From Agrilactobacillus yilanensis (GTDB lineage: Bacteria; Bacillota; Bacilli; Lactobacillales; Lactobacillaceae), in NCBI RefSeq assembly GCF_003946725.1, contig NZ_RHOY01000014.1, forward strand, positions 1-64,000: 64,000 nucleotides of DNA, in the 5' to 3' direction. This document shows, piece by piece, positions 1 through 9,908 of the stretch; position 1 is the first letter of the stretch; every line of letters begins with the position of its first letter. The notes below the pieces were generated by a model that was not told where the DNA came from, made no database searches, and was given only the letters and a program-made list of their open reading frames with translations. The translations under genes were made by a program, and so were the position numbers.

Positions 1-22
1 CAGGATCAAACTCTCAAATAAA
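1..22 (-). rRNA. rrs: 16S rRNA, 5' end only (partial)
   Basis: The reverse complement of the first bases reads GAGAGTTTGATCCTG, the universally conserved 5' end of bacterial 16S rRNA. The gene runs leftward out of the window, so only about 20 nt are present. The mature 5' end is placed a few bases upstream of AGAGTTTGATC by analogy with other Firmicutes; the exact base is uncertain. Confidence 0.93.
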
Positions 23-160
23 GTTTGTGACTCATTTTTTGTTTGCTAGCGAATTGACTTCGCAAATGTTACTTTTGTTAGGTTCCTAAGAACCTAGCCT
101 GCACATTTGATAAAATCGAAACTTTGTTCAGTTTTCAAAGAACTACTTATTTAAGTACTC
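23..160 (-). other. 16S rRNA leader (pre-rRNA 5' spacer)
   Basis: Transcribed leader between promoter P2 and the 16S 5' end. On the minus strand it holds TTCTTTGAAAACTGAAC (about 136-152), resembling the boxA-type antitermination motif of Firmicute rrn leaders. A short stem GGTTCTTAGGAACC lies about 80-93. There is no coding potential. Confidence 0.6.
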
Positions 161-164
161 ATTA

Positions 165-193
165 AGTATATCATCTTTAAAATATTTTGTCAA
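165..193 (-). promoter_or_regulatory. rrn promoter P2
   Basis: On the minus strand TTGACA (188-193) is separated by exactly 17 bp from TATACT (165-170). This near-consensus sigma-A promoter lies about 145 bp upstream of the 16S 5' end, the usual place for the proximal rrn promoter. Confidence 0.88.
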
Positions 194-312
194 CACATTT
201 TGTTAACTTATTTTATATTTGATATATCTTATATGATACTTATTGCTGCTAGTTATATGACAAACGATATTTTTAAATATTTAATTCGTCATACGCAATT
301 GACAACTTTTAT

Positions 313-341
313 ATAATATCAATTTTAGAAGCATATGTCAA
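313..341 (-). promoter_or_regulatory. rrn promoter P1
   Basis: On the minus strand TTGACA (336-341) is followed after 17 bp by TATTAT (313-318). With P2 150 bp downstream it gives the tandem promoter arrangement typical of rRNA operons. The -35 lies in the loop of a 10-bp inverted repeat (arms 321-330 and 347-356), and A/T-rich UP-like sequence lies upstream. Confidence 0.8.
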
Positions 342-425
342 TAGGTTTCTAAAATTATTTTTTTGTGTCAATCACTTAAAGCGACAACTTTTATATCTTA
401 CCAAGTTCTTTGAATAATGTCAACA

Positions 426-1964
426 CTAAATTGATTTTTCTACATCTATTTTTTTAGTGATCCAATCACCTGCATAAAAATCAGCCTCATGGCTAACTAA
501 AATGACGGTTCCTGGGAATTGAATTAGGGCCTGTCTTAGGGCATTTTTAGTGTCCACATCTAAATGGTTCGTCGGTTCATCCAAAATTAAAACGTTCCCT
601 GGCTGTAATAACATCTCAGCTAATTTTATTTTACTTTGTTCGCCACCACTTAACTGTTTTAAGCTCAACATCGCTTGTTGACTACCCAAACCAGCTTTAG
701 CTAAAACTTTACGTAAATCTCTAGGCTTCAATTTTTCATACTTCGCCTGCATATACTGTAAAGGCGTCATATTTTGATTTGGCCAAGCTAGTTCCTGTTT
801 AAAATAAGTGACCTGATTTGTTTTAGACTGACTAACGGTCCCTGCTAACGGTTGGATTTGACCTAATAACGTTTTGATCAATGTAGATTTCCCGATCCCG
901 TTAAAACCTTGAATCACGACTTTTTCATCGCGGCCGATTGAGAAATTTAAAGCTTTATGCAACAGTGGCTGTGTGTAGCCAATCATTAAATTATTTACTT
1001 CAAATAGAATTTGACTGGCGGTATCAACATAAGGAAAATCTAAAACAGCGCTCTTATTATTAGAAAGCGGCTTTAAAATATCAATCCGTTCTAATTGTTT
1101 CTCCCGACTTTTGGCACTTTTAGCCCGAGTTCCAGCTTTATTCTTTTGAATGTATTTTTTTAGTTTGGCGACTTCTCGTTGTTGTTTATCAAATTCCTTT
1201 TGGTATGTTAATTGATTGGCAGCTTTTTGTTTTAAGGCCTGTTTCAATGAACCGGTATAGCGTGTAATTGTGCTGAGTTCCACATCGCTGATACAATTAG
1301 TGATCTTATTTAAGAAGTCATAATCATGGGAAATTACAATAAATGCCCCTGAAAATTGTGTCAAATAATTGCTCAGCCATTCAATGTGTTCCTTATCTAA
1401 AAAGTTAGTTGGTTCGTCTAGAAGTAATACATCTGGTTGAGATAAAAGCATCTTAGCCAAAATAATTTTAGAGCGCTGTCCACCACTTAGTTCAGCGACA
1501 TCACTATTATATAGAGGTAAAATACCTAACCCGGCGGCGACATTATCAATTGCTGTCTGCCGTTCATAATAACCTTGCGCTTCCAGTTGCTCTTGAATCT
1601 TGCCGGCCTGCTCCAATAATTCAGCATCTGGATTTTCACCGTAAGCTTCATAATTTGCCAGCATTTTTTGTTCCGCTTTAATGAGCCCTTCAAAAGCCGT
1701 CTCCAAAAAATCTACCACCGTCATTCCCGGTGTTAAACTGGCGTATTGGTCTAAATAGCCTACTTGAATATTACGCTGCCACTTCACTTGTCCTTCATCT
1801 GGCATTAATTGGCCCGTCAAGAATTTGATCAACGTACTCTTGCCCGCACCGTTCTCACCAATGATCCCCATATGATCTTCAGCGTTCAATTCTAGACTGG
1901 CGTCGATGTATAGTTGTTTTTCAAAAAATTGATGGGATAAATGTTCCACTTTTAGTACGCTCAT
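426..1964 (-). CDS. yfmM: ABC-F family ATPase, YfmM-like
   Basis: A 512-residue soluble protein with two ABC ATPase domains and no membrane segment, as in the ABC-F family that acts on ribosomes (translation-factor or antibiotic-protection type). Visible motifs: Walker A GENGAGKST near residue 37 and GFNGIGKST near 355, signatures LSGGQ (~159) and LSGGEQ (~441), and Walker B LLLDEPTN in both halves. Between the halves is a Lys/Arg-rich coiled-coil linker (~240-300). Length and sequence resemble B. subtilis YfmM. The start has the RBS AAGGAG. Its 3' end runs toward the rrn promoters with no clear terminator between. Specific role (housekeeping or resistance) cannot be read from sequence. Confidence 0.85.
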   Translation of the reverse strand: MSVLKVEHLSHQFFEKQLYIDASLELNAEDHMGIIGENGAGKSTLIKFLTGQLMPDEGQVKWQRNIQVGYLDQYASLTPGMTVVDFLETAFEGLIKAEQKMLANYEAYGENPDAELLEQAGKIQEQLEAQGYYERQTAIDNVAAGLGILPLYNSDVAELSGGQRSKIILAKMLLSQPDVLLLDEPTNFLDKEHIEWLSNYLTQFSGAFIVISHDYDFLNKITNCISDVELSTITRYTGSLKQALKQKAANQLTYQKEFDKQQREVAKLKKYIQKNKAGTRAKSAKSREKQLERIDILKPLSNNKSAVLDFPYVDTASQILFEVNNLMIGYTQPLLHKALNFSIGRDEKVVIQGFNGIGKSTLIKTLLGQIQPLAGTVSQSKTNQVTYFKQELAWPNQNMTPLQYMQAKYEKLKPRDLRKVLAKAGLGSQQAMLSLKQLSGGEQSKIKLAEMLLQPGNVLILDEPTNHLDVDTKNALRQALIQFPGTVILVSHEADFYAGDWITKKIDVEKSI

Positions 1965-2046
1965 TTTTTAACGCTCCTTTTTTCCAATACAAGCTAGCAT
2001 AAGTGTCTTACTTATTAAAGTCAAACGTCCCCTTCAAAAATTGCAT

Positions 2047-2080
2047 AAAAAAACGGCCAACACAATTTGCGTCAGCCGTT
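2047..2080 (-). terminator. Rho-independent terminator of ptsHI
   Basis: Minus-strand 12-bp stem (arms 2069-2080 and 2052-2063, including G-U pairs) with a 5-nt loop, followed by a run of seven T (2047-2053). It lies 20 bp after the ptsI stop. Confidence 0.88.
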
Positions 2081-2100
2081 GATAAGTTTTGGTTTTTTAA

Positions 2101-3825
2101 CTACTGATTCGTTGCCTTTTTAACCATTTCAGCAACTTCATCATTCGTTGTCATTTCAGTCATTGCTTTATCAGCGAGTACTTTCATATCTGCTGTGGAT
2201 AGACGTTTCATCAAACTTCTAACCCGTAAAACAGAAGTCGCACTCATTGAGTATTCATCAAGACCCATACCTAATAGTAATGGTGCCATGATAGAGTCGC
2301 CAGCGGCTTCCCCACACATGCCAGTCCACTTACCTTCTTTATGGGCAGCGTCAATGACATTCTTGACCAACCGTAAAATTGATGGATTGTAAGGCTGGTA
2401 GAGGTAAGAAACATGTTCATTGCCCCGATCAGCAGCCATTGTGTATTGAATCAAATCGTTCGTTCCAATACTGAAGAAATCAACTTCTTTAGCAAATTGG
2501 TCTGCTAAAACAGCTGCTGCTGGAATTTCAATCATGATCCCAGTTTGGATATCATCTGAGACTGGTGTCCCTTCAGCAACTAATTTTGCTTTTTCTTCTT
2601 CAAAAATAGCTTTTGCTTGACGGAATTCAGGTAATGTTGCAATCATTGGGAACATGATTTGCAATTTACCATGGACTGAAGCCCGTAGTAAAGCTCTTAA
2701 TTGTGTTCTAAAAATTTCTTGCCGATCTAAACTAATCCGGATAGCCCGATAGCCTAAGAATGGGTTCATTTCTTCAGGTAAAGGTAGATAAGGTAAGTGT
2801 TTATCCCCACCAATGTCCATTGTCCGAACAACAACAGGCTTATCACCCATACTTTCCAAAACAGTCTTGTAGGCTTGGAATTGATCATCTTCAGATGGCA
2901 ATTCAGCAGAATCCATATATAAAAATTCTGTCCGATATAAACCAATTGCTTCAGCGCCATTGTCTAATACACCCGTTAAATCTTTAGGTGTCCCGATATT
3001 AGCAGCAATTGTATAGTGTTTGCCGTCCGCTGTGACAGTCGCTTCATTTTTAAGCTTATTCCATTCTGCTTTTTGAGCAGCAAAGGCTTTAGCTTTTTCT
3101 TGGTATTCAGCGATTTCAGCATCTGTAGGGTCTAAAATAATATCCCCATTGATCCCATCGACGATAATCATTTCATCTTCAGTGGCTTCAGTGGTGATAT
3201 TTTCACTACCAACAATTGCTGGAATTTCTAAAGACCGGGCCATAATTGCAGAATGCGCTGTCCGACCGCCTAAATCAGTGACGAAAGCCTTAACAAAATT
3301 CTTGTTAAGTTGTGCTGTATCACTAGGTGTTAAGTCCTTAGCGACAATGATGACTTCTTTATCAATCAAGGCCGGATTCGGTAGTTCAACACCAAGTAAA
3401 TGACTCATAATACGTTTTGTAACATCACGAACATCAGCTGCCCGTTCTTGCATATACTTATTATCAGTCATTGCTTCAAACATAGAAACAAATTGACTAG
3501 ATACTTCATCTAAAGCAGCTTCAGCGTTAACTTTTTCGTCAACAATTTTTTGTTTCACAGCCCCAGTAAATTCTGGATCTGCTAAAATCATCATGTGCGC
3601 ATCAAAAACTTGAGCCTCTTCTTCACCAAGAGCCTCTTTTGCTTTGTCACGGATAATTTGTAGTTCATCATTAGATTTCGAGATTGCTGTTTCTAACCGC
3701 TTCGTTTCGTTCTCCGTATCATCTACAGCTTGCTTGTTAAATGAGAGATCCGGTTCAACTAAACGGTAAGCTTTGGCAATGGCGATACCATCACTTGCGG
3801 CGATTCCCTTTAGTTGTTCTGACAT
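2101..3825 (-). CDS. ptsI: PTS enzyme I (phosphoenolpyruvate-protein phosphotransferase)
   Basis: Cytoplasmic first enzyme of the sugar phosphotransferase system: takes phosphate from PEP onto a His and passes it to HPr. The 574 residues match the usual length. The phospho-histidine motif [21 protein letters not shown]-type segment lies near residues 185-200, with the PEP-binding TIM barrel in the C-terminal half ([36 protein letters not shown]). Its ATG shares one base with the ptsH stop (TAATG at 3825), so the two are translationally coupled. A strong terminator follows. Confidence 0.97.
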   Translation of the reverse strand: MSEQLKGIAASDGIAIAKAYRLVEPDLSFNKQAVDDTENETKRLETAISKSNDELQIIRDKAKEALGEEEAQVFDAHMMILADPEFTGAVKQKIVDEKVNAEAALDEVSSQFVSMFEAMTDNKYMQERAADVRDVTKRIMSHLLGVELPNPALIDKEVIIVAKDLTPSDTAQLNKNFVKAFVTDLGGRTAHSAIMARSLEIPAIVGSENITTEATEDEMIIVDGINGDIILDPTDAEIAEYQEKAKAFAAQKAEWNKLKNEATVTADGKHYTIAANIGTPKDLTGVLDNGAEAIGLYRTEFLYMDSAELPSEDDQFQAYKTVLESMGDKPVVVRTMDIGGDKHLPYLPLPEEMNPFLGYRAIRISLDRQEIFRTQLRALLRASVHGKLQIMFPMIATLPEFRQAKAIFEEEKAKLVAEGTPVSDDIQTGIMIEIPAAAVLADQFAKEVDFFSIGTNDLIQYTMAADRGNEHVSYLYQPYNPSILRLVKNVIDAAHKEGKWTGMCGEAAGDSIMAPLLLGMGLDEYSMSATSVLRVRSLMKRLSTADMKVLADKAMTEMTTNDEVAEMVKKATNQ

Positions 3826-4091
3826 TATTCAGATAAACCCTCTTTTTTCATTGTCTCGGCAACAGCATCAATAGCATCTTTTTCGTCAGCACCATCAGCA
3901 CTAATTGTAACATCTGCGCCTTGGCCAACACCTAAGGACATAACACCCATAATAGATTTCAAGTTAACAGATTTACCCTTATATTCTAAGTTAATATCAG
4001 AACTAAATTTGCTAGCAGTTTGTACCAATAAAGTTGCTGGGCGAGCGTGGATACCTGTCTCAGCAATTACATGAAAGTCGCGTTTTTCCAT
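3825..4091 (-). CDS. ptsH: Phosphocarrier protein HPr
   Basis: Small phosphocarrier of the PTS, 88 residues from the ATG at 4091. With this start the catalytic His falls at position 15 (GIHARPAT) and the regulatory Ser, target of HPr kinase, at position 46 ([10 protein letters not shown]), the canonical numbering; a TTG six bases upstream would shift both. P-Ser46-HPr is the CcpA co-repressor, relevant to the cre site at 23136-23149. The RBS AAGGAG lies 11 nt upstream. Operon with ptsI. Confidence 0.97.
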   Translation of the reverse strand: MEKRDFHVIAETGIHARPATLLVQTASKFSSDINLEYKGKSVNLKSIMGVMSLGVGQGADVTISADGADEKDAIDAVAETMKKEGLSE

Positions 4092-4238
4092 AATCAATCT
4101 AACTCCTTTTTATTCACAATAAATTATTCTTTGACTGACAAAGAAATTAAAGGATATTTATCCTCTTATCCAAATTTAAGGTTACCATTTTTTTGAAAAT
4201 AGTACAACATTTTTTTCATAACTAAGCCTTGAAATAGC

Positions 4239-4430
4239 TTAGTTTGAAGCGTTTTCCCTGAACTCATAAATAATCTGTCCATTTCGCTGAGCTATACCAA
4301 TAATCTCTTTTCGCTCTGGACGTTCCTGCCAAAAACGTCGGAATTTCAAGAAATCTTTAGGTTCAACCTTGATCTCATCAATTTCTCCGGCAACTAACTG
4401 TGTCAATGCATGTTCAAAATCTTCAGCCAT
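4239..4430 (-). CDS. Small conserved protein of unknown function (63 aa)
   Basis: A 63-residue acidic, soluble protein with no signal peptide or membrane segment. It has a good RBS (AAGGTAGGG, about 5 nt before ATG) and lies between ptsH and clpE on the ptsH strand, about 150 bp upstream of it. The sequence is mixed acidic/basic with an aromatic core (FLKFRRFWQERPERK). I do not recognise the family. It may share a promoter region with divergent clpE. Confidence 0.7.
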   Translation of the reverse strand: MAEDFEHALTQLVAGEIDEIKVEPKDFLKFRRFWQERPERKEIIGIAQRNGQIIYEFRENASN

Positions 4431-4559
4431 AGCGACCCTACCTTTATAAAAATAATTATTCTTATACTATACTATCATTAATATAATGGATTTGTTCCTA
4501 TTATATGATGTTTTTTTAATCCGGCTTAATTCTTGAAAAGACCGCCTATTTTTTTAGTT

Positions 4560-4586
4560 TTAGCACTTGACTACTTAGAGTGCTAA
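4560..4586 (+). promoter_or_regulatory. CIRCE-type HrcA operator upstream of clpE
   Basis: TTAGCACTT (4560-4568), a 9-bp spacer, then GAGTGCTAA (4578-4586). This matches the CIRCE consensus TTAGCACTC-N9-GAGTGCTAA with one mismatch in the left arm and exact spacing. It overlaps the clpE promoter, so HrcA binding would block transcription in the absence of heat stress. No convincing CtsR heptad repeat is visible in the same region. Confidence 0.88.
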
Positions 4587-4595
4587 ATATATAAT
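4567..4595 (+). promoter_or_regulatory. clpE promoter
   Basis: TTGACT (4567-4572), 17-bp spacer, TATAAT (4590-4595). The -35 and spacer lie inside the CIRCE element. The 5' untranslated region is about 80 nt. Confidence 0.85.
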
Positions 4596-4682
4596 AGCAC
4601 TTGTAGATCAGAGCCATTAAATAATTACTTTGATCTGGATGTTGATTACGTTGGCTTGTACAGAAAGGTCGTGACAAACGCG

Positions 4683-6941
4683 ATGTTGTGTCAAAATTGC
4701 CATAAAAACGAGGCTACGATCCATTTATATACGAATGTAAATGGTCAACGTCAAGAAATTAACCTATGTCAAAATTGTTACCAGCTCTTAAAGAACCGGC
4801 AGCAAAATGGCGGCAATAACGCTACAAATGCAATGAATGATCCTTTTGGCTTTGGTAGTCTGGATGATATCTTCCGGAATATGAGTCAAGGCGCATCAAA
4901 CGATGCAGCTTCATTCCAGCAAGGACCACAGACCCAATCTGGTGGTATGGGCAATGGCCCTAGAAATCCACGTAATGGCGGGGATCAAGGTGGTTTGTTA
5001 GAGCAGTACGGTGTAAACTTGACAAACTTGGCCAAAGAGGGTCAAATTGATCCAGTTATCGGCCGGGATAAAGAAATCGCCCGTGTCATTGAAATTTTAA
5101 ATAGACGGACTAAAAACAATCCTGTCCTCATTGGTGAAGCCGGGGTTGGTAAAACAGCCGTTGTTGAAGGTTTAGCACAGAAGATCGTCGATGGCGATGT
5201 CCCTGCAAAACTTCAAGATAAACAAGTTGTCCGTTTGGATGTGGTTTCCTTAGTTCAAGGGACTGGTATCCGAGGCCAATTTGAACAGCGCATGACACAA
5301 TTAATGGATGAAGTTAAGAAGAATAAGAATATCATCTTATTTATTGATGAAATCCATGAAATTGTTGGTGCCGGGAATGCTGAAGGCGGTATGGACGCTG
5401 GTAACGTCTTGAAACCTGCTTTAGCCCGTGGCGAACTTCAATTAGTTGGGGCCACAACCTTAAACGAGTATCGGACAATTGAAAAAGATTCTGCTTTGGC
5501 CAGACGTTTACAGCCTGTTCAAGTAGATGAACCAACTGTCGAAGAGACCGTTCAAATTCTAAAAGGTATCCAAAAAAAATATGAAGACTATCATCACGTA
5601 CATTACACAGATGATGCCATCAATGCCGCAGCTGCCCTTTCAAACCGCTACGTCCAAGATCGTTTCTTGCCAGATAAGGCAATCGACTTATTGGATGAAT
5701 CCGGTTCAAGAAAGAATCTAACAATCAATGCCGTTGATCCAAAGACATTAGATGAAAAGATTACGACTGCTGAAAAGCAAAAACAAGATGCCTTAAAACA
5801 AGAAGATTACGAAAAAGCAGCTTATTATCGGGATCAAGTCACAAAGTTAAATGGGATGAAGGAAAAAAATACCATCAACCCTGCTAACGAACCGACTGTT
5901 ACCGAAAAAGATATGGAACAAATCGTTGAAGAAAAGACGAATATTCCAGTAGGCGAATTAAAAGCTCAAGAACAAGCCCAATTAAAGAACTTGGGTCCTG
6001 ATCTTAGAGCCCACGTTATTGGTCAAGATGAAGCTGTTGATAAAGTTGCTAAAGCCATTCGTAGAAACCGGGTTGGGTTTAACAAATCCGGTCGGCCAAT
6101 TGGTTCCTTCTTATTTGTCGGCCCTACTGGGGTTGGTAAAACAGAACTTGCCAAACAATTAGCTAAGCAACTCTTTGGTAGCGAAGATTCAATGATTCGT
6201 TTTGATATGAGTGAATATATGGAGAAATTCAGTGTGTCTAAACTGATTGGTTCTCCTCCTGGCTATGTTGGTTATGAAGAAGCTGGTCAGTTGACAGAGC
6301 AAGTTCGGCGTCATCCTTATAGTTTAATTCTATTAGATGAAATCGAAAAAGCGCATCCTGATGTTATGCATATGTTCTTACAAATCTTAGATGATGGCCG
6401 TCTCACTGATTCTCAAGGTCGGACAGTCAGCTTCAAAGATACAATCATCATTATGACTTCTAATGCCGGTCAAGCAAATGCTGAAGCAAATGTTGGTTTT
6501 GGTGCAACGGCTAATGGGACCGCCCATTCTGTTTTGAATCAATTAACCAATTATTTCCAACCTGAATTTTTAAATCGTTTTGATGATATTGTTGAATTTA
6601 ATGCCTTAACTAAGGACAACTTATTGCACATCGTTGACTTAATGATTACGGATACAAATAATATGATCGCCGATCAAGGCTTGCATATTCATGTAACGGA
6701 ACCTGTTAAGGAAAACTTAGTGGAATTAGGTTATGATCCGCAAATGGGTGCTCGGCCATTACGTCGGGTCATTCAAGAACAAATCGAAGACCGTGTTGCT
6801 GATTTTTATCTAGACCATCAAGGGGCACATGATTTAGATGCCCGTATGGAGAATGATCAAATCAAGATCGCCGTTGCTGATGCAAAAACACCAGCCACTG
6901 ACGAATCTGAAACTGATGATACCCCTGCTGAAGATAAATAG
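4683..6941 (+). CDS. clpE: ATP-dependent Clp protease ATPase subunit ClpE
   Basis: Hsp100 unfoldase that works with ClpP in stress proteolysis. Domains in order: N-terminal zinc finger with two CxxC pairs (LCQNC near residues 2-6 and LCQNC near 27-32), a Gln/Asn/Gly-rich linker (~40-100), AAA-1 with Walker A GEAGVGKT (~160), a UVR-like segment ([16 protein letters not shown], ~370), and AAA-2 with GPTGVGKT (~480). About 752 residues from the ATG at 4683, which puts the zinc finger at the N-terminus as in homologues; TTG at 4656 and GTG at 4671 are in frame but less likely. Expression is expected to be HrcA-controlled through the overlapping CIRCE. Confidence 0.96.
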   Translation: MLCQNCHKNEATIHLYTNVNGQRQEINLCQNCYQLLKNRQQNGGNNATNAMNDPFGFGSLDDIFRNMSQGASNDAASFQQGPQTQSGGMGNGPRNPRNGGDQGGLLEQYGVNLTNLAKEGQIDPVIGRDKEIARVIEILNRRTKNNPVLIGEAGVGKTAVVEGLAQKIVDGDVPAKLQDKQVVRLDVVSLVQGTGIRGQFEQRMTQLMDEVKKNKNIILFIDEIHEIVGAGNAEGGMDAGNVLKPALARGELQLVGATTLNEYRTIEKDSALARRLQPVQVDEPTVEETVQILKGIQKKYEDYHHVHYTDDAINAAAALSNRYVQDRFLPDKAIDLLDESGSRKNLTINAVDPKTLDEKITTAEKQKQDALKQEDYEKAAYYRDQVTKLNGMKEKNTINPANEPTVTEKDMEQIVEEKTNIPVGELKAQEQAQLKNLGPDLRAHVIGQDEAVDKVAKAIRRNRVGFNKSGRPIGSFLFVGPTGVGKTELAKQLAKQLFGSEDSMIRFDMSEYMEKFSVSKLIGSPPGYVGYEEAGQLTEQVRRHPYSLILLDEIEKAHPDVMHMFLQILDDGRLTDSQGRTVSFKDTIIIMTSNAGQANAEANVGFGATANGTAHSVLNQLTNYFQPEFLNRFDDIVEFNALTKDNLLHIVDLMITDTNNMIADQGLHIHVTEPVKENLVELGYDPQMGARPLRRVIQEQIEDRVADFYLDHQGAHDLDARMENDQIKIAVADAKTPATDESETDDTPAEDK

Positions 6942-6969
6942 GCTGCACTCAATAATGCACTAACGCTGA

Positions 6970-7013
6970 ATAAGGTTCTAGACAATAATAATTGCCTAGA
7001 ACCTTATTTTTTT
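6970..7013 (+). terminator. Terminator of clpE
   Basis: 17-bp stem with a single mismatch (arms 6970-6986 and 6991-7007), tetraloop AATA, followed by a T run (7006-7013). It lies about 30 bp after the clpE stop. Confidence 0.93.
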
Positions 7014-7100
7014 CGTAATCTCAATTAATTGACTGCGCGATAACAATGGAATGTGATAAACTTAGATTAATATTATCGTTTGCCCAAAGGAATGGAAGAT

Positions 7101-8168
7101 ATGATTAGAACACCCAATGGCTTGCGGCAGAAGTATTTTAAGCGCAAGAAAAAGCAGCAGCGGGTTAAAGCTTCTGAAAAAAAGCGGCACTTACCTTCAC
7201 CGGTCTCAGCCACTTTAGATGTTGCCGAAGCACGTACTGAAGCAAATACCAGAATTATTCCTAAGACGATCGACGTGACCATTCATTACGTCGATAGTTT
7301 GGGTCGGCCTTTATTAGAGCCTGTGACTGTCACAGGACCTTATCAAAGTAAATTAACCATCCCTTGGCAAACAATTCCCAGCTATATTCTAGCGTCCATT
7401 CATCATTTTCAAAAAAGTTTCTTACCCAACCCCCACGGCATTTATTTAATCTATGCCAAACAAACCGCTGCACCGGTTGTTGTTTACCACCGCGATAATA
7501 ATGGTAATTTACTTAGTCCACCAGAATTTTTACATGGCCATTTAAATAGTGCTTACGCCGTTAAACCTTTAAGTGGAATGCAGCAATTCATGCAGTCGAT
7601 TGAGCCGCAGATGAATGGTACTTTTACTAAAAAAACAACTCAAATTGATATTACGTATGAAACAATGCAATTGTCAGCACTAGAGGTTGCCGAAAACACT
7701 TACGTTCAACTGTTAGCACAAACCCGCGTCTTTTCACAGCCAGATACAACGACTCAGCTAGAGAAGCCTTTGCCAAAAGCGTCTATCTGGCGAATCTATC
7801 AAGCGGTTAAAGAAAAAACGAACGGCCGGGTCTGGTTTAATTTGGGCGGCTTTATTTGGATCATTGCTCAAGATTTTCAATTAGTTAATGATTATCGGCC
7901 AAAGCTGCTAACTCAGACTACCCAGCCATTGCAATTGCGGTACCAAATTATCAGTGAAGTACCTATCCAAAAACAGGCCGTGGTCAACACAGGTCATGAT
8001 ACCCCAGTAACAATGTGGTCGGCTCCTTACGGTCAAACTTTGAATTACAAGCTTTATCCCGGAGAAGTCATCTTCATTCAACAGCAGATTCAACTGGACA
8101 ACCATAGTCTCTGGTCGCAGCTGGATAACGGTGCCTTTATTGAATCAAAATATATTAGCTACTTATAA
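7101..8168 (+). CDS. MucBP/SH3-like domain protein lacking a signal peptide
   Basis: About 355 residues. The N-terminus is very basic (Lys/Arg-rich, residues ~8-30). Then comes a MucBP-like beta domain (VTIHYVDSLGRPLLEPVTV, ~60-120) and a probable second one (~125-190). Two SH3b/GW-like segments follow (~200-265 ending WFNLGGFIWIIAQDFQ; ~285-350 ending WSQLDNGAFIESKYIS). Such domains normally sit outside the cell, yet no signal peptide, membrane helix or anchor is visible. The ATG at 7101 is chosen because AAAGGA lies 9 nt upstream; 7080 (TTG) and 7092 (ATG) are in frame but give no signal peptide either. Monocistronic, with its own terminator. Confidence 0.78.
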   Translation: MIRTPNGLRQKYFKRKKKQQRVKASEKKRHLPSPVSATLDVAEARTEANTRIIPKTIDVTIHYVDSLGRPLLEPVTVTGPYQSKLTIPWQTIPSYILASIHHFQKSFLPNPHGIYLIYAKQTAAPVVVYHRDNNGNLLSPPEFLHGHLNSAYAVKPLSGMQQFMQSIEPQMNGTFTKKTTQIDITYETMQLSALEVAENTYVQLLAQTRVFSQPDTTTQLEKPLPKASIWRIYQAVKEKTNGRVWFNLGGFIWIIAQDFQLVNDYRPKLLTQTTQPLQLRYQIISEVPIQKQAVVNTGHDTPVTMWSAPYGQTLNYKLYPGEVIFIQQQIQLDNHSLWSQLDNGAFIESKYISYL

Positions 8169-8245
8169 GAATCGAGTAGGTTATCCAATTCATTCAGGTA
8201 TATCTTGGCTAGAAGTGGAGAAAGGTTACCGCCCATGCCAGGCGC

Positions 8246-8289
8246 AAATAAAAAAGGCCGGTCAATATGAGACCGTGCCTTTTTTATTT
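8246..8289. terminator. Bidirectional terminator between MucBP gene and prfC
   Basis: AAATAAAAAAGGC ... GCCTTTTTTATTT with inner CGGTC/GACCG pairs and a one-base bulge. The A and T runs on both flanks let it serve the convergent genes on either side. Confidence 0.87.
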
Positions 8290-8306
8290 GGGTAAACCAT
8301 CACTTT

Positions 8307-9884
8307 TTATAATTTTGCGGTTAATTTAACATCTGGATACTTGTCTTGGAACCAGCGTTCTGCAAAGGCATTTTCAAATAAGAATAATGGTTCGCCTTTT
8401 AAATCTTTCACTAATAGATTCCGCGAAGAAGACATATTTTCATCCAGCTGTTCTGGATCTATCCATCGAGCAGTTCTAGAACCGATTGGTGTCATAATAA
8501 CTTCAGAATTATATTCGTTCTTCATCCGAAATTGGAAAACTTCAAATTGCAGCTGACCGACAGCCCCTAAAATGTAATCTTCAGTTGTATAAGTTTTATA
8601 CAGCTGAATCGCCCCTTCTTGGACAAGTTGTTGCATCCCTTTATGAAAAGACTTTTGTTTCATCACATTTTTAGCAGTGACGCGCATAAATAATTCAGGG
8701 GTAAATTGTGGTAATGGGGCGAATTTAATTGGGTTCTTACCCGTATAGATACTATCCCCAATTTGAAAATTACCAGTATCATAAAGACCCACAATGTCCC
8801 CGGCGACGGCTTTTTCCACATTTTCTCGTTCATCTGACATGAACTCGGTGGCATTATTTAAGCGTAACTTTTTACCCGTCCGCGTTAATTGCACATCCAT
8901 CCCCTTATCAAATTCACCAGAACAAATTCTAATGAATGCAATTCGGTCCCGATGATTAGGATTCATATTGGCCTGAATTTTAAAAACAAACCCGGAGAAA
9001 TGCTTGTCCACTGGACTTAAAGTTTCACTATCATCATTAATTTCATGAGTTGATGGGGCAGGGGCCATCTCTAAGAAAGACTGCAAGAAAGTCTCAACCC
9101 CAAAGTTCGTTAAAGCAGAACCGAAGAAGACTGGTGTTTGATCGCCGGTTTTGATCTTTTCTAAATCAAAACTATTACCCGCTTCTGATAATAAATCCAC
9201 ATCATCTAACGTCTGTTGGTAGATGGATTCTTCTGTTAAGTCTGAGGCTTCTGTTAATTGGCCAGTTTCAGGATCCAATGGCAAAAAGCGATGGGCTTCA
9301 TCAGTCGGCCGATATAATTCGATTCGCTTTTGTGCCCGGTCATAAAGGCCTCTTAAATCTTTACCCATGCCAATTGGCCAGTTCATGGCATAGCCTTCAA
9401 TTGACAATAAATCTTCTAATTCTGCAATTAGATCTAGTGGTTCACGACCATCCCGATCCAATTTATTCATAAACGTAAAAATCGGAATACCCCGTTGTTT
9501 TACAACTTTAAATAGTTTCTTAGTTTGCGGTTCAATCCCTTTAGCCGAGTCAATCACCATCACAGCCGCATCGACAGCCATTAATGTCCGATACGTATCT
9601 TCAGAGAAGTCCTCATGTCCAGGGGTATCCAAAATATTAACCCGCTTGTCCGCATAATCAAACTGCATCACAGAACTTGTAACGGAAATCCCCCGCTGCT
9701 TTTCAATCGCCATCCAGTCAGAGGTCGCAAATTGGCCAGTTTTTTTACCTTTAACAGTCCCAGCACTTCGAATAACCCCACCTAAAAGCAATAACTGTTC
9801 GGTGATCGTTGTTTTCCCAGCATCCGGGTGAGAAATAATCGCAAAAGTCCGCCGTTTTGAAACGGCTTTTTCTAAATCATTCAA
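8307..9884 (-). CDS. prfC: Peptide chain release factor 3
   Basis: GTPase that recycles RF1/RF2 after stop-codon hydrolysis. The 525 residues match the family. G1 is SHPDAGKTT near residues 18-26, followed by [14 protein letters not shown] and NKLDRDGR, then domain II and the RF3-specific C-terminus. The only usable start is TTG at 9884 (an in-frame stop lies three codons upstream, and the next Met is far inside the GTPase domain); GGAG lies about 14 nt upstream. It follows the CNNM gene by 24 nt, probably co-transcribed. Confidence 0.96.
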   Translation of the reverse strand: MNDLEKAVSKRRTFAIISHPDAGKTTITEQLLLLGGVIRSAGTVKGKKTGQFATSDWMAIEKQRGISVTSSVMQFDYADKRVNILDTPGHEDFSEDTYRTLMAVDAAVMVIDSAKGIEPQTKKLFKVVKQRGIPIFTFMNKLDRDGREPLDLIAELEDLLSIEGYAMNWPIGMGKDLRGLYDRAQKRIELYRPTDEAHRFLPLDPETGQLTEASDLTEESIYQQTLDDVDLLSEAGNSFDLEKIKTGDQTPVFFGSALTNFGVETFLQSFLEMAPAPSTHEINDDSETLSPVDKHFSGFVFKIQANMNPNHRDRIAFIRICSGEFDKGMDVQLTRTGKKLRLNNATEFMSDERENVEKAVAGDIVGLYDTGNFQIGDSIYTGKNPIKFAPLPQFTPELFMRVTAKNVMKQKSFHKGMQQLVQEGAIQLYKTYTTEDYILGAVGQLQFEVFQFRMKNEYNSEVIMTPIGSRTARWIDPEQLDENMSSSRNLLVKDLKGEPLFLFENAFAERWFQDKYPDVKLTAKL

Positions 9885-9908
9885 TGTCTTTTATTAATCT
9901 CCATTCTT

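Noticed and set aside
4621-4650. TTTGATC...TGTTGATT as a CtsR heptad pair before clpE
   Set aside because: Both halves deviate from the heptad consensus and the site lies in the leader; the CIRCE explains control better.
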